A DNA stretch of 64,000 nucleotides from Suillus spraguei (lineage: Eukaryota > Basidiomycota > Agaricomycetes > Boletales > Suillaceae). The notes under the pieces were generated by a model. That model was not told the origin of the DNA and did no database searches. It was given only the letters and a program-made list of their open reading frames with translations. The stretch is taken from NCBI GenBank assembly GCA_016800925.1, contig JABCPU010000086.1, positions 62,001 through 126,000 on the forward strand. The letters are read 5' to 3'. Below, piece after piece: positions 1-12,293 of this stretch (position 1 is the first letter of the stretch; every line of letters begins with the position of its first letter). Made by a program: the position numbers and the translations under genes.

Positions 1-1351
1 ACCAAACACCTTTTGCAGTTCCCTTGTATTCCAGTTTCATCAAGATGCCCTCTCTTCCACTCGCGGGATCGCTGTCCTTTCCAAGAACATGACATGCCAT
101 TTCACCCTTCACCTCTTTCACTCCTACGCGCCGCCGACCATCTTTACTGTCCATAGTCTTCATGGGCGCTGCCCAACGAACACGAAGACGATCTGCAGAT
201 GGGAATGTGCCCAGGATAGCAATACCACCAGAACCTCTGTCCGCGTAAGCGGAAGAGTCAGACGATTCATCATCTGCCATGTCTGCGTAGGATCCTGATC
301 GCGAAGGACGAGTCGTAGTTCGTGTGACGTGAGGCTCAGACGTAAGCTCCCATGCGCCGGGATCCTCTTCTGCAGAAGAAAGAGAGGCAAATGAGGAGGA
401 CGTTGTTGTAGAGTTTGGGGGGAAAATGCGAAGCTTGACATTGTTGGACAGACAGCGCGGAAGGGGGATGGATATCTGTATTTATGAAGCGCTTGTGAAA
501 TGAAATTTTGTAACATGGTGAGAATAACGTACGAGGAAAGGAGCCTTCGGGGGACGACAAACATAAGGAACCCAGAGATCTAAACCAGCCATGAAATGCA
601 TGTTGTTACGCTCTCCTACGGAGCTTCGTCGCATCTTCGCGGCAGAGAATGTGGAAACCCTAATTGCACTGTCTTCACCAAACCTTGGTGGAAATTCCTT
701 AGGCAGGACGTAGGAAATGTTGTACCCGCTGACAAGAATATGACCAGTGTACTTATCGTCCAGAGGCGGGATTGCAGTGTGAGATGTAGACGTAGAAGAG
801 GATGCACGAGAAGTCGAACTCATGATAGAAGTACTGGACGTTGGTAGACCAAAAACAGAAAGATATGATTTTTGAGAGCGGGCCGGTAGATTGAGAGCAC
901 GTGCAGTACTGTTCAATAACGGAGAGGTTGTGGAGGAGAAGTTGTAAGGAGTAGAGTTACTGTCGGTTGGGTGAACTTCCGAGCTCAACATCTTCAAGTT
1001 TCCCTCTTCGATGGTGATGGTGAGTAGGAGGAAGGAACCTAAGAATGCATGCTTACCGGGAAATAATGGTAGTGTAGAACCAGGAGCAACGGCATCCATA
1101 GGTATTGAAAGCTATTGATGGTCTTTAGCCCATTCGTCTGAGTTGATTGTGATGAACACACATACCTTGAGATACATCTTAATGGCAATGCCATCTTGAC
1201 CCTGCTTTGCTTTTCCCTCGATAGCAAGACGTGTTACGACGTTTAACTTTGTTTGCTGCTGGGGAGTTGCCGTGAATGTGTGAGACGATGCATTTGCTGA
1301 GAGTGGTGGACTGATTGTACGCGCATGTCGCGATTGCGCAGGTGCATACAT
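1..1351 (-). CDS. Conserved fungal protein of unknown function, 3' end cut by window edge
   Basis: Multi-exon minus-strand gene; I read the coding exons as 1351-1166, 1111-1057, 1005-533 and 475-<1, with GT-AG introns of about 50-57 bases. The start is the ATG at 1351 (MYAPAQSRHAR), followed by a Ser/Thr/Gln-rich leader and a conserved stretch with LNVVTRLAIEGKAKQGQDG. Later exons hold PEGNLKMLSSEVHP, DDKYTGHILVSGYNISYVLP, ISIPLPRCLSNNVKLRIFP and a strongly hydrophilic Asp/Ser segment. The layout matches a protein family I recall from many Agaricomycetes, but I know no function for it. No catalytic motif, signal peptide or membrane segment is visible. The C-terminus lies outside the window. 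Confidence is high that this is a gene and low on its role. Confidence 0.75.
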
Positions 1352-2515
1352 GGAATTCGCGTGTCTATCTGGTAAAAATAGCGCGTTATGATGGTTGATC
1401 GTCGTGTTTGTTTTGATATCGCTACTGTCTGGTAAAGCCTAGGAAGCGGAAAAGTGGACCAAAGACAGGTTTTGCTGCCTTATATAGCGCGCAAAGAGTC
1501 CTGAACAGGTTGGCTAGAGGCTGCAAGCCGTTTTTGCTGCTGTGCAAGAAATGGAGAACAAAAAGCGGATCAGTCAGCGGGAAAGGCGCGTTTAGTTTAT
1601 TTGCCACAGACGCGTTGCCGGTTACGCACAAAAAAGGTATCACGTTACTCGACCGTAACCCAACAACCACTTTTTTGGACGACACTCGACGGAAGCCTCA
1701 GAAGGCCAGACAAGCTCAGCCTCGGAGCAGACTCGACTCAAGGTTCCGTCATTCTTATCCCGACGTGATGACCGTCATGTAGACCACCCGATTCGTAACT
1801 CTTCCCCCTGCAACTGGCGCTGGCTTGTTGCTTTCGCTCGGAACGCGGGTCACTGGAAAACCGACAAAGGAGCACATTCTGGCAGGAACCGGGATCTTAC
1901 GCCTCTAGACTATGTAGCCATCAGCTACAAGTTTAAATCACTTCCCAGCCAGATGCAGCAAAACTAGCACATCATCAGCAATCTCCATCAATCCATCGTA
2001 GAGCTTCACGACAATCAGCAGCCACGGCGTTCGACAGTAGAGATTCATTCTGATTTTCCCCATTTCAAACTGTGAGATTGTTCAAATACATGCTTTACTA
2101 CATAGCAAGGCTCGCTGTGCCATGAAGGTGCCGTCGATAGCTTGCCTCATGGATGGCCCTTCCTGACACTGTTCAAGCTCGAGATTTCAAGCTAGCCCAA
2201 ATACACACGCGGCTACCAGGCGAGTTGAGTTCCTTCTTGAACACTTTCACAATTGGTGGTCTGTAGCCTGGACGTGCACTCAAGCTTCTGTGGTACTGTC
2301 GAGAATGTGGAGGTATGCAGCAGTGGTCTTTGATCAGTTTTTCATTGTAACCTTTTGTTTGTGTCATCAAGGTGAAACGACCAACTAAGACACTAGCATA
2401 TGTATGTATCCAAAAAGCAATGAAAAGGCATAATTGATCGTCGTCAGTAGTCGTAGACTTGTGGTAGTGAAGAACATTTAGGCGAGTGTTATTATCCAAG
2501 CAGCCGGGAGTCATA
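1352..2515. other. Intergenic region
   Basis: About 1.16 kb between the divergent side of the left gene and the 3' end of the peroxidase gene. Short open frames on both strands lack splice context or recognisable protein character. I see no RNA gene or repeat. Confidence 0.5.
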
Positions 2516-3546
2516 TCAAACAGGAGTGGTGCCATGTTGTTCTGCAGCTTCTTGTGCCACTTGCGCCCAATCCTTCTCGCGCACCCCAAACTCAATTTTC
2601 AATGCAAGCTTGTTGAAGTTTATCAAGGTTAGTCCGTAAGGTTGACGGACGCGTGACTCCCAGCCCTGCGGAAGCTGTTCATGAAGAAGAAAGTGGTGTA
2701 GGTCATCCACACGACCTCCCATGGTTGAGAGTAATAGCGAGGCACTGGTGGAATTGTTAGGATTGGCTTGGAAACCGACGATGAAAACAAATACTTTGCA
2801 CAACCAAATAATTTGTGGAAACGTTTGAGCGTGAACTCCTTGTTCACCGCACGCGACACTGCACGACGCTTGCCAAGCAGCCTAGAGAGATCCTTGACAA
2901 TGATGACATCATTACCGTCCTTGTCCTTGCTGGAAGCTGCTGCAAGCAACTCCTCGATGTAGGGTACATGTTTCGTCGATTGGTTTGGTTGGAAAGCAGC
3001 GTCAAGGCCTGAAGACAGGTAAATTATTTGACATACAAAAACGACCCCGTCAAATTACTGACGTAAGAGAGATGCGTCGTGTTCAATACCATTGTGCCGG
3101 TCGAGCTCTTCCAAATTAAGGGTATCTTTGCTGAAGTTTCTGTCAAGCATGCGAGCAGCATAATGTGCGACAAATGAGGATAAGGTAGAACTGATGTTGT
3201 AGGTAGCCTGGACATGGCGATCAAGCTCGACAAATGATATGTCACGGCCACTGCGTGAGATAATGCCTGCATTTTCAAGCTGTCATCCCAAGCCCCATTA
3301 GCAAGATTTGCAGAACCACTAACCATGATTGGCTAGTGCATTGAGTCCGGGGCACGAGCAGCGGGAGTCGGTCTCCTGGGGAGGCCTAAACTCAGGCCAG
3401 TGCCCTCCATAGCCTGGGTGGCCCTCAGGAGTGACATCATCGATGGGACGCTTCCTCCCCACGAGGTTGAAGAGCGTAAGGATGACATCCCAAGACATGG
3501 TTCCGGCATCACTGAAAAAGTTAGACACGCCAGAGAAGAAACCCAT
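2516..3546 (-). CDS. Heme-thiolate peroxidase (chloroperoxidase / unspecific peroxygenase family, short type)
   Basis: Four exons: 3546-3324, 3266-3063, 3008-2795 and 2744-2516. All introns are GT-AG and 49-57 bases long. The joined protein is about 290 residues, as expected for the short family. The N-terminus carries SRCSCPGLNALANHG, the proximal region with the heme-ligating cysteine in an SCP rather than PCP context. Next come GIISRSGRDISFVELD and the EHDASLLR motif, which corresponds to the conserved EHD/EGD acid region near the heme. The C-terminus contains MGGRVDDLHHFLLHEQLPQGW, EPRI-like and EFGVREKDW segments typical of the family. No clear signal peptide is present; a weak hydrophobic stretch lies near residues 17-29. 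The family uses hydrogen peroxide to oxidise or oxygenate organic substrates; the substrate here is unknown. A TATA-like box lies about 100 bases upstream. Confidence 0.85.
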
Positions 3547-3552
3547 TTTACG

Positions 3553-4923
3553 TCTACGTCCTGGGCGTCAATGACAGGAGTTCAGAGAGCCTGATCAAAG
3601 GCGTGGTTGGGAACAAGAATAAACGTACTTCGCTTACTAGTCCTTATATAAGTAGAGAGAACCGAATTAAATAACGTTCAGCACCGGTGGTGTTCGGATT
3701 AACAGCGAATAAGTCTTCTACGATAAGCCGACCCAGAATGTGGAGAAGGTTTGCGCCGTGCAGAAAAGTTCTATTACAGCCGTTGCAGGACGCTGTGGGG
3801 CTGAAAAAGAAAAAGAAAGTCGACGAAGAAGTCAAACCAACGAGCTTTCAGCTTCTGCCAGTGGTGATGATCAATCTTGGAAGTTCCTACGATGGGACGA
3901 GGTCATACACCCCAAAGTTCACATGTTATCCGATAAGTGGAATGTCGAACAAATCATGATAGGCTGCCCTGTTTTATTTTTGACAATTGGCCTATCAAAA
4001 GTGTCCTGCAAAATTCAAATGGCTTAACCAGTCTAGGTCTAGGCGATGTGTCAACTTGTAATTTATTCGGATGATGCTTACCCGACATTCCATAGGCTAT
4101 CGCAGCAAACCCACTGGCAGTTTATTTCACCCGAAAGTGGGCGGCAGCGATTCATTAATGCGTAATTCCGCATCTTCACATCAACACTTCGCTTCACAGA
4201 TTTCCGAGCTCCATGAGTGGACGCAGCTCAGTGCCTCTGTCGTGCATTGTCGACGACGAGTGGATGCTTGAAGGCAGGTGAGGTCATGTCGATCTATGCG
4301 ACTACTGCTGCCATTCCGAAATAGATCGGCCATGTCTTCGACTGACGTCATTTAGTAAAGGTCTGACCCATAGTGCGGCCGGAGAACTTTTTCCACGTTT
4401 ATTATTACTAGCACGTCTAGCGCTTCTGCGCCAGATTCCCATTGCGCTCGCAGTCAACATCCTCTCCCTCATTATGTAGCCATAATATTATATTGCATCT
4501 TCATCTCACTCAGTAAAGGTTGGTTCATCATTAGAATTCCTTCATATCTAGAGGACAAAACATTGTCAAGGTGATGCTACGCACCCAAGTTCTGTATGGG
4601 AGAGACATGAGGGGCGACGAGGAAGAAGCCAAAAAAAAGTGGCGTATGCTGTCCCGAGGAATGAGCTTGACAATAAGCGTCGTGATCCGTCGTGCTGAAC
4701 GCCAACCAGGGCCAAAGAAACTTCAATAAAACCAAAAATAGATCAGGTTGAGATGGTCGCTGAGGCATCTAAAAAGCGGAGTTGCTCACTCTGAAGTGCT
4801 TATAAGCACTTTGTTTTTGGTTTAGCTCAGGTCTGCGTTCGTAAATGCACATTTGTGGTAGGTTTGCGTTCGTAAAGCACATTTGAACCATCTAAATAAT
4901 CAGCGATATCTATGTTATCTACG
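3553..4923. other. Intergenic region with a short direct repeat
   Basis: Apart from the peroxidase promoter no gene is visible. At about 4,831-4,887 a unit of about 27 bases (TGCGTTCGTAAA followed by GCACATTTG) occurs twice with small differences. Confidence 0.4.
3643..3652 (-). promoter_or_regulatory. TATA-like box of the peroxidase gene
   Basis: CTTATATAAG lies about 97 bases upstream of the peroxidase ATG at 3546. The motif is palindromic, so its strand is assigned from the gene it precedes. Confidence 0.45.
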
Positions 4924-6707
4924 CTAGATCCCATCAACTCCCACAGCACTGCGCATCTGCGACGGTCCCACTTCAAGTATATAGCGTTTAGAGGCTTTTA
5001 ACGCAATTTTATCTTCTCCCTCGAGACCTTTGAGAGTGTCAACGATATTGATGAATTTATTGTAATGGACAAGTCCTGTGAAGGGATCGACAGACGGCAC
5101 CGGCATTCGTTGCTCCAGCAGCATGCAGTGCGTTGCTGCCCCAACAATCACAATGATGTAGTTGAGCTTCTCCAATGGCTCGTTCCCGAGGAAGCTCTCA
5201 TATCTGAAGTACCAAATAAACTGGATCACGATGTGTATGATGAAGGGATGGTTGAAATGACTGCAAACATGTAGATTACCACCCTAATAAAAAATGAGAT
5301 ATTTCGTCTTACTGAAGATAGATGCACATACTGCATCGAAACAATGAGAATGCATAAATTTTAATGAGTCTGGATGAGTGAGTGTCATACAGATGTGTAC
5401 CCAATATTGAGTTGGTGTACCTCCTGGCGTATATTGTTGTGGGGGTCTCGGGGGGTATAACTGGTATGCGTGAGGCACACTGCTGCGTACAATGTCCAAG
5501 AGTTTGGCGCGTACGTTCGTAAGGGCTTGGGATACCGAATGAATTTGGTCTTTATTGGCTACAGCGCTAATCAAAACTATAAAGCATGTTAGTAGCATGT
5601 CACGGATGAATACAATGAAAAGAACTCACCGTTCAATGATAAAAATCGCGGGACTGAAGCTAAAATTGCTTTGTTGACAAGATTTTGCCATTCAGCCGTA
5701 GTTTGCGACATCGCATCCTTTGTGAAAAGTACACCGATGATCTCATGTTTCGCCCTGCACAAGGTCTGTTCGCAAACTTCTTTCATTATAATGATTTGCG
5801 GAGCCTGGGGTGTCTGCGACAATGATTCGATTGCAGGAGCTGGTGTGTGTGTTTCAGTGGTGATGGGGCTTTGCGCCTCAGTACTCGCTTGCGGTACTGT
5901 GTATGGCGTCGAGGGCATCGATACTTGGCGTGTCATACGTCTTGTGGTTTTTGCAGGCCCTGTAGTGTACAAGATTGTCAGTTAAGTAGTTTATCGAAAG
6001 GGATTGCACTTACATGGACTACATCGGAGGGAGGTATCTCCCCCCTCCATAATCTTGTTAATTCTGTTGGCTTGTATGCCAGTACCAAGTGTACTCCGGC
6101 ATCTGGGGAATCCGTGGTCCATCGTGGCAAAGGCGCGCTTGCGTGTGCATATGGATTCAAGACCTCCAGCATCTGTTGGTGTGGATTCGAAGATGATGCT
6201 GCTAGACCTGTCATCAGTGTTCAGTTGCTGATGTTTGTGGGACGACTGACCAGTCGGGCCGTGTAGAGGTTCGAGGCCGACATTGGGATTCCCATCTTGA
6301 TCGGCATCGAAGTTTGGCTGTCCCTGGTGATTCAAAGATGACGCTGCTGGATCTTTTGTCAGTGCTCAGTTGCTGGTGCTTGTGGGATGGCTAACCAGTT
6401 GGGCCATATAGAGCTTCGAGGTCGAAATCCCCATTTTCATCGACACGGAATTGTGGTGCTGTGTCTTGAGCGCCATGGGGGTTCCCTAATTCATTAGTAT
6501 CGAGAAGACCACCAGAATCACGATCCAATCACCTGGATTGCTCCAACCTCCAGCTCCATCATGAGGATTGAACATATTTTCAGGCATCCGTAGTTGCTCT
6601 GACAGCAGATTAAGTTGATCGTTGGCCAGTAGGCCCAATGGATTGAGTCCTGATCCTCGAGGCGGTTTTGGGATGGTGGCCTTGCTTTTGCGCTTGGTAC
6701 TACGCAT
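4924..6707 (-). pseudogene. Degenerate transposon-region gene, DUF6532-like
   Basis: A minus-strand multi-exon gene can be traced from a possible ATG at 6707 (MRSTKRKSKATIPKPP, basic and nuclear-signal-like) to a C-terminal part at 5229-4924 (MIQFIWYFRYESFLGNEPL followed by a hydrophobic IIVIVGAATHCMLLEQ). The middle contains a Pro/Thr-rich linker and a helical stretch, CRAKHEIIGVLFTKDAM, at 5970-5640. The order (basic N-terminus, low-complexity linker, helical segment, C-terminal hydrophobic block) resembles the agaricomycete DUF6532 family often found among mobile elements; that match is from memory and tentative. The gene looks broken. A 145-bp tandem duplication at about 6184-6475 is not a multiple of three, and the outer copy reads TAG (6391-6393) where the inner copy has CAG. 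An alternative ATG at 6758 would add a hydrophobic leader, but I prefer 6707. Confidence 0.45.
6184..6475 (-). repeat. 145-bp imperfect tandem duplication inside a gene
   Basis: Two head-to-tail copies (about 6184-6328 and 6329-6475) share the order of GATTC(G/A)AAGATGA, TCAGTTGCTG, TTGTGGGA and GGCC...TTCGAGG blocks. Both encode versions of GPTGQSSHKHQQLNTDDR-SSSIIFES, the outer one with a stop codon. Confidence 0.75.
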
Positions 6708-6960
6708 GTAGATCACATGGGGAAGAATCAGAAACAGCAGAACGAAATGAGACTTCATTTCACACCCATTCTAGTACACAAGAAATAACACATACAAACT
6801 GTACAGGGCTGTACAAACCGAAAGAGCATAAGTGATAAGAAAATCAATTTGAACAGTAGAAACGGGCAGCTATCTACTGTGATAAGAAATCAGTTGCGTG
6901 AGATCATGATTGCAGTCACATGCACATACCATGTTTGGATTGGGGAGTGCTGGATACCAA

Positions 6961-7950
6961 TTAGTCATTGTCTGAATCAAAGCTGTCCTCATCATCTACA
7001 ACCAAAGATACATCTAAGGGTGACTCGCTGGTAGATTCACCTGTGGACGCCGAGAATATACCATCAGAACGTTTCCCTATAATCTTCGAGACTTGTTGTG
7101 CTTGAGTAGTGAGTGATTGGAGGATCTCGCATTCATCATCATATACAGCTTGAAGATAGTTGATGTCGTCACCAACTTCTGTCGAGTTACGGGAAGAAAA
7201 CCATGCCCTCATTCTCTCCAACTTGGAATCCTCTAATCCCAACAGCTGTCTGTTCTCGGCATGGAATGCCTCAAGAAATGATGTGTAGCACTTGGCCTCT
7301 TCAAGCTCCCACGACATCGTCAACAAACATTGACGCGCAGCCTCGCAAGAAGCAAGCTTTGCTTTAAATGCCTTGTACAGTGTTGCAAGGCTCAATTGTG
7401 AGAGGCCTCTCTCTACAAGTTCCTCATTCTTGAGATAATCGAGCATGAGAATGAATGAATACATAAGTACAAGAAAAATTACCTCTTCAATTTCTTCGGG
7501 AATGAATTCTGGTTGGTGTACTCTCCCTGTTACACAAGCTGCAAACCGAAGCTCTAGCGGAGCTGGGCAGAGAGGGTATGGTTGATGTTTCTTGAGCATT
7601 TGTTCCCACAGGTGCCATCCATGAAGGGAAGTGCCAGGAGTGGTTGGAGTGGCACTGGGAGGCCTGAATAATAGGCTCTCTTTCCCATCTGGAGCCTTTA
7701 GTGCTTCATCTGGAGTGGTACTAGGAGGCCTGAAGAATAAGCTCTCTTTCCCATCTGGAGCCTTTAGTGCTTCATCTATAGGGGAGAGAAAATGGGGTGA
7801 TCTGCTTGGAGAGACCATCATCTTATGTGTTGTGAAGTCAATTGTGGACAGTTCAACAAAGGTTCTACCGCTGGATCCACTGCAATTAGAGGGACTGCTC
7901 GACCGAGGGGGGAATGATGTTGGAGATGATACTGGAGACGATGTATCCAT
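6961..7950 (-). CDS. Hypothetical protein in the mobile region with a duplicated 22-residue segment
   Basis: One long frame of about 329 codons starting at the ATG at 7950. It probably contains one in-frame 54-base GT-AG intron after EEIEE, whose removal deletes an implausible hydrophobic stretch. The N-terminus is Ser/Pro-rich, and a perfect-period repeat of DEALKAPDGKESL-FRPPS occurs twice. The C-terminal half is helical and acidic (LEEAKCYTSFLEAFHAENRQ), with a very acidic tail ending DEDSFDSDND. No known domain is recognised. It is divergently oriented to the first Plavaka transposase 340 bases away, so it may be an accessory gene of that element or of an older insertion. The frame is intact, unlike its neighbours. 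Confidence 0.5.
   Translation of the reverse strand: MDTSSPVSSPTSFPPRSSSPSNCSGSSGRTFVELSTIDFTTHKMMVSPSRSPHFLSPIDEALKAPDGKESLFFRPPSTTPDEALKAPDGKESLLFRPPSATPTTPGTSLHGWHLWEQMLKKHQPYPLCPAPLELRFAACVTGRVHQPEFIPEEIEEVIFLVLMYSFILMLDYLKNEELVERGLSQLSLATLYKAFKAKLASCEAARQCLLTMSWELEEAKCYTSFLEAFHAENRQLLGLEDSKLERMRAWFSSRNSTEVGDDINYLQAVYDDECEILQSLTTQAQQVSKIIGKRSDGIFSASTGESTSESPLDVSLVVDDEDSFDSDND
7649..7780 (-). repeat. 66-bp in-frame tandem duplication
   Basis: Two adjacent 66-bp units (about 7649-7714 and 7715-7780) differ at only a few bases and each encodes a 22-residue segment containing EALKAPDGKESL. Confidence 0.8.
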
Positions 7951-8290
7951 TGCTCAGTCTGCCAGTAGCCAGACCAAGGATTCTGAGGCAAATGACGAAT
8001 GTTACTGCATCAGGAAATTCACACATTCCTTGACGTGCCCTTATGCGGACTTATTTACACTTAACTGCCTTGGTGAAATTGAATCTACTTGTCCAAAATT
8101 TCAATGTGAATGAATTCAGAAAAAAAAAGTTGAGATATATTAATATACATGTTTTATTGTATTTCGCACTCAAAAAATATAAGATATGCCAGGTGAATGA
8201 TGTGAGAGAGAGCAAACAAGTTTTGAGATAAGTGAGTTAAGCTGATTAAGCATGTTAAGGAATGTGTGAATTTCCTGATGTGAATGCACT
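7951..8290. other. Divergent upstream region
   Basis: AT-rich spacer between the minus-strand hypothetical gene and the Plavaka transposase. I could not identify a terminal inverted repeat in it. Confidence 0.3.
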
Positions 8291-11200
8291 GTGTCAGCAG
8301 AGTCTCAAAGACTTAAGGATTTTTGTGCAGTGTGCACCAAGAGTACTGCGGAGAAAAATCCCGCTCACAATGTGCGTGCAATAATACATATATTGCACTA
8401 CATACCTTCATACTTTGACTTTAACAGGCTGTGCCCTAACTGTCAAGGAGAATTTCCAACAGTCAAAGCTATCAAAGACCATCTCAATGCTCAGTCTACT
8501 TGCTGGCCATCCGATGCACGTCTGCAGGAATTGCCAGTCCCTCCTGCACTCATCGAGGTAACCATCTGACCAGTCAGATGCCTGCTACCAGTCGTTGTCA
8601 TCCACACTCTGGATACATTTTTGGCACCGGCAAAAATATGCTGGATAAGCTGGAAGATGACCAAGATGCATATCGATGCAAGGAAAACCCTTACTACCCT
8701 TTTCTGGATGAAGGCGAATGGCAACTAGGCAAGTTCTTAGTCAAAAATCTTACTCAAACTCAGATCAACAAGTTCTTGAAGTTGAAATGGGTAACTGTAA
8801 ACCTAAGCTCTTGCCCCCAAGTCTGATCCTATGCCCACAGTTCAACACTCGCGCAAGGCCATCTTTCACCTCGAAGGATCAGCTTATAGGCTGGATGGAT
8901 GTACTTCCCTGTTTCACAGAGTGGAAAGTCTCCAAAATTGAATTTACTGGCTGCAAGACAACTCAGCCAATAGAGCTTATTTGGCATGATGCATTGGATG
9001 TTACCAAACAACTTTTCAGTGATCCAACCTTTGCTAATCACATAACATTTGAACCATATATTGTCCAAGCAGGAGATCAGCATGAATATGGAGATTATAT
9101 GAGCGCTGACATGGCAGGGAAGATTCAGGTTTATTTGCTTTTTAATCTACTGCTCATAGATTGACTGATTTTCTAGGATAATCACCCTGTGGGCACAACT
9201 CAAGTCCCAATTATCATTGATTCTGATAAGACTCCTGTAACACAAGTTACCGGTGGGCTTGAGATGCACCCAGTTTTCATCACGATTGGCAATATTGATT
9301 CTGAAGTTCGCTCTAAGGCAACACTACGAGCTTGGCGCTGTGTAGGCTACATGCCGATCATCAAGTTCAAAGTACATCTGGACTATCAGACAATTCTACA
9401 AGGACGTCTATGGCACAAATGCATAGATCTCATCTTTGCCAACCTCAAGGCTGCAGCAGCGGAAGGCTGTTTCATGCCCGACCCCTTCCAATACATTTGT
9501 TATGTTTTCACACCACTCATTGCTCATGTATGTGACCTGCTGGAGGCCACCATGATCACTGTAGTTAGTAAAAACGCATCCCCTCTAACCACGGCAACAC
9601 AAAAAAATTTCAGTGATGGAACCCTCCACCCCCCTCATACTGGGTGGCACACCCTACAACTCATTGTCGATATATGCAAAACAGTCGATCCTTGGGATCT
9701 CGACAAGTTCCAGAAAGCAGCTAAAGCTGCCTTTCTGTCTGGAGTTCATATGCCATATTGGCATGATTGGATGTACGCCTGTCCATCTGTCTTCCTCGCT
9801 AGCAAAATTCTCCATACCGGCCATAAGTTTTTCTTTGATCATCCCCTCAATTGGGTCAAGGAGACTGTAGGCAATCAAGAGCTTGATGCCTGCTTCACTG
9901 TTCAGCATAAGCGGGTTGGGACACGCCACTTTGCAAAAGGTATCACCCACATTAAGCAAATGACGGGGCGTGACCATAGAGAAATCCAATGCACTATCAT
10001 TGCTTCAATTGCAGGCGCTGCTCCACCCAGATTTATTTATGCAATCTGCGCCCTTGTAGACTTCATCTACCTTGCACAGAATCCAGTTCATTCACCTGAC
10101 TCACTGAAGGCAATGACACAGGCACTTTCGAATTTCCACTCCTTCAAGGATGCCATCGTTGACGCTGAGGCAAGGAGGGGGAAGAATGGCCCCAAAGAAG
10201 ATTTTTTCATCCCTAAACTCAAGCTACTGCAGAGCTTTTGCAGGATGGTGGAGAGACTGGGCTCATTGATGCAGTTTTCAGCTGATGTGACAGAGCGCTT
10301 ACTCATCACACACTGTAAGGATCTCTTCAATCGGACGAGTCGGCAAAGCAAAGATTTTGCATTGCAGTGTGTTCAGATCCTTAACCGGTGTAGCGAGAAA
10401 TGTCACGCTGACCATCAAAACTCCGTTTTCGACAAGCGTCTCGTTAACGTCTGCGTCGGCAACCGAAGAATTTCCTTATAGCGACGAAATAGCCTTTTCG
10501 CTCTGCTAAGGCGGAACCATTCTTCTCCCATGAACCCTTACCAGATCCTCGCGCCGATGCCCTCATGTCCCATCCTATTCCATCTAGAATCCATTGGTGC
10601 ATAGTTACCTTGCTTCCGCCATTACTAAATCTATGGCAGGATTTACCTTACATCTCAAGGGGCTGCTGCACGCTGTGCACCTCTTTATTAAGTACCCTGT
10701 TTATTTTCTTTCTCACTACCGGACTTGCATAGCTATCTCGTACGCGCTCGCATATGTTAAAAAGGACTGAACATACATACCGTTACTTTTACTTCCCATT
10801 ACATCCCTTCACTAGGACTTAGTATCTGAAATGCTCGCTAGTCACAATCTATTTGCCTTTGAACTTTTCTCCGTTCGAACTTCACTCATTGATTTAACCG
10901 CTGGTGACTTTACTGCTCCAAGTACCACGTGACTTTCGACTTTGCTACTCATAACTGGACTGCGGCCAGTGATCTCGCTGGGTCGTTTTCTTTCTCATCT
11001 GCGTTCCCGCTCATACGGAGTTGCCGCTACTGCCAGTAGTAATAACATTTTCATCTCGCCCAAGTAACTTTGTTCTTGCTCTTGCTAGCTAACTGTTGCA
11101 GCTATCCTTACCGCGCGTGTACCGCTGACACCGCGCTAGTACCGCCGCTAACCTCGGAAGTCGGAATTCTCGTTGCCATATTAGTACTTCCTTGTTTCCT

Positions 11201-12293
11201 TTGCACTAACTTAGAAGGAATTGCTTCTATTTGCAGTCCTCTTGAGTTGAATATCTCACTCGCACCTTCAGTAGGATTAACGCTGCGCTTATACTTAGGC
11301 CAGCACTAGTTTCTTTGTTTCACCGGCAAGAATCGATGGAAATCTTTGACTTGTTCATGCTATTGCATTCTTGTGGTGCGTTGCTGGTCAATGCTATACA
11401 CACTGAGGATGAAGACGTCGCAACCACTAACCCTTCACTCTCCTGGGTTTCCCAGGTTCTCCCTGAGGAAGTGAAATCTGTCCATGGTCCTCGGCCTGTC
11501 TGCAACCATTTCCTCAAAGGCATTCTCTCCGGAGATGCACTCACTGCTTTTCAACTGAATGTAACCCCAGATTACAAATTGCTGTCGCCAGTTGAAATTT
11601 GCACAAAGTACTCTCTCCCTGACTTTGATATCGCACTTTCCTGCTTCATTCATCGCTCATCCCTGTCCACTGGTGAGCACACCATCTGGGATGGCAGATA
11701 TGGGCGTTTTTGCGTGTGGAACAAATTTTGACTACAGCTTCACTCAGCATTTCAACCATGAGTGATGATCCCAAGCAGAGTGATACAAGCTTATCCACTG
11801 AGCAATGATTTCCCCTTCGGCAACTGTGATACCGTTCTTGTTGATAGTATGGGAGATGATGGTCAAATGAGTATGTATGTTATGCACTTGTTTCCAGTAC
11901 TGATTTTATCCCTTTAATCAGGAAGTCGTATCCACAGGTCTGACTGATTTTCCAACCAACGATTCAACAAAGTTCCAACTTGGACCTTCCAACATACCTC
12001 TCTATTCCACTTCTCTATATCCAATACTTCCATTTTATCACCTCTCCTGATGAACAACCCGAACTTGCAATGTGGACCATGGAGCGCATGTACATTCAAG
12101 ATAATGCTGGTGACAGGGCGTTGTGGTGCCAGTAACAGACCTGACACACACTGTTGAGCTTATACTGTGTTTTGGTGAGAAGGTGACCAGTGAAGTTTCA
12201 TCAGCCACTTGTTTGGAAAGCTATGAGCATTTCTTGTTGAACAACTTCATGGATAAAGAGAGTTATCATACATTTAGTACTGAGTTTGTGTAG
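8291..12293 (+). pseudogene. Plavaka-type transposase (element 1), split by a solo-LTR-like insertion
   Basis: Joined translation reads as an almost complete Plavaka transposase. It has an N-terminal zinc-finger-like CPNCQGEF...H block, then PYYPFLDEGEW, FTSKDQLIGWMDVLP, SDKTPVTQVTGGLEMHPVF, TIGNIDSEVRSKATLRAW, GWHTLQLIVD, KFFFDHPLNWVKE and ITHIKQMTGRDHREIQ. After the insertion it continues with RQESMEIFDLF, GPRPVCNHFLKGILS and a tail ending LNNFMDKESYHTF. An intron of about 50 bases follows KIQ (about 9128-9177). The frame is cut at 10388 by a 934-bp LTR-like element; dropping the element and one CCGG copy restores LNR-QES exactly. Two further TGA codons, 11729-11731 and 11759-11761, sit where Arg is expected. 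The first in-frame codon at 8291 is GTG, so the true start is uncertain. Plavaka transposases move DNA by cut-and-paste; this copy is inactive. Confidence 0.85.
10389..11322 (+). mobile_element. Solo-LTR-like element, copy A (934 bp), with CCGG target duplication
   Basis: Begins TGTAGCGAGAAA and ends TTTGTTTCA (TG...CA). It is flanked by CCGG on both sides (10385-10388 and 11323-11326). It shares its full length with the element at 19866-20819, with many substitutions, mostly transitions. No coding sequence is visible, which suits a solo LTR or a small non-autonomous LTR element. Orientation is nominal. Confidence 0.8.
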
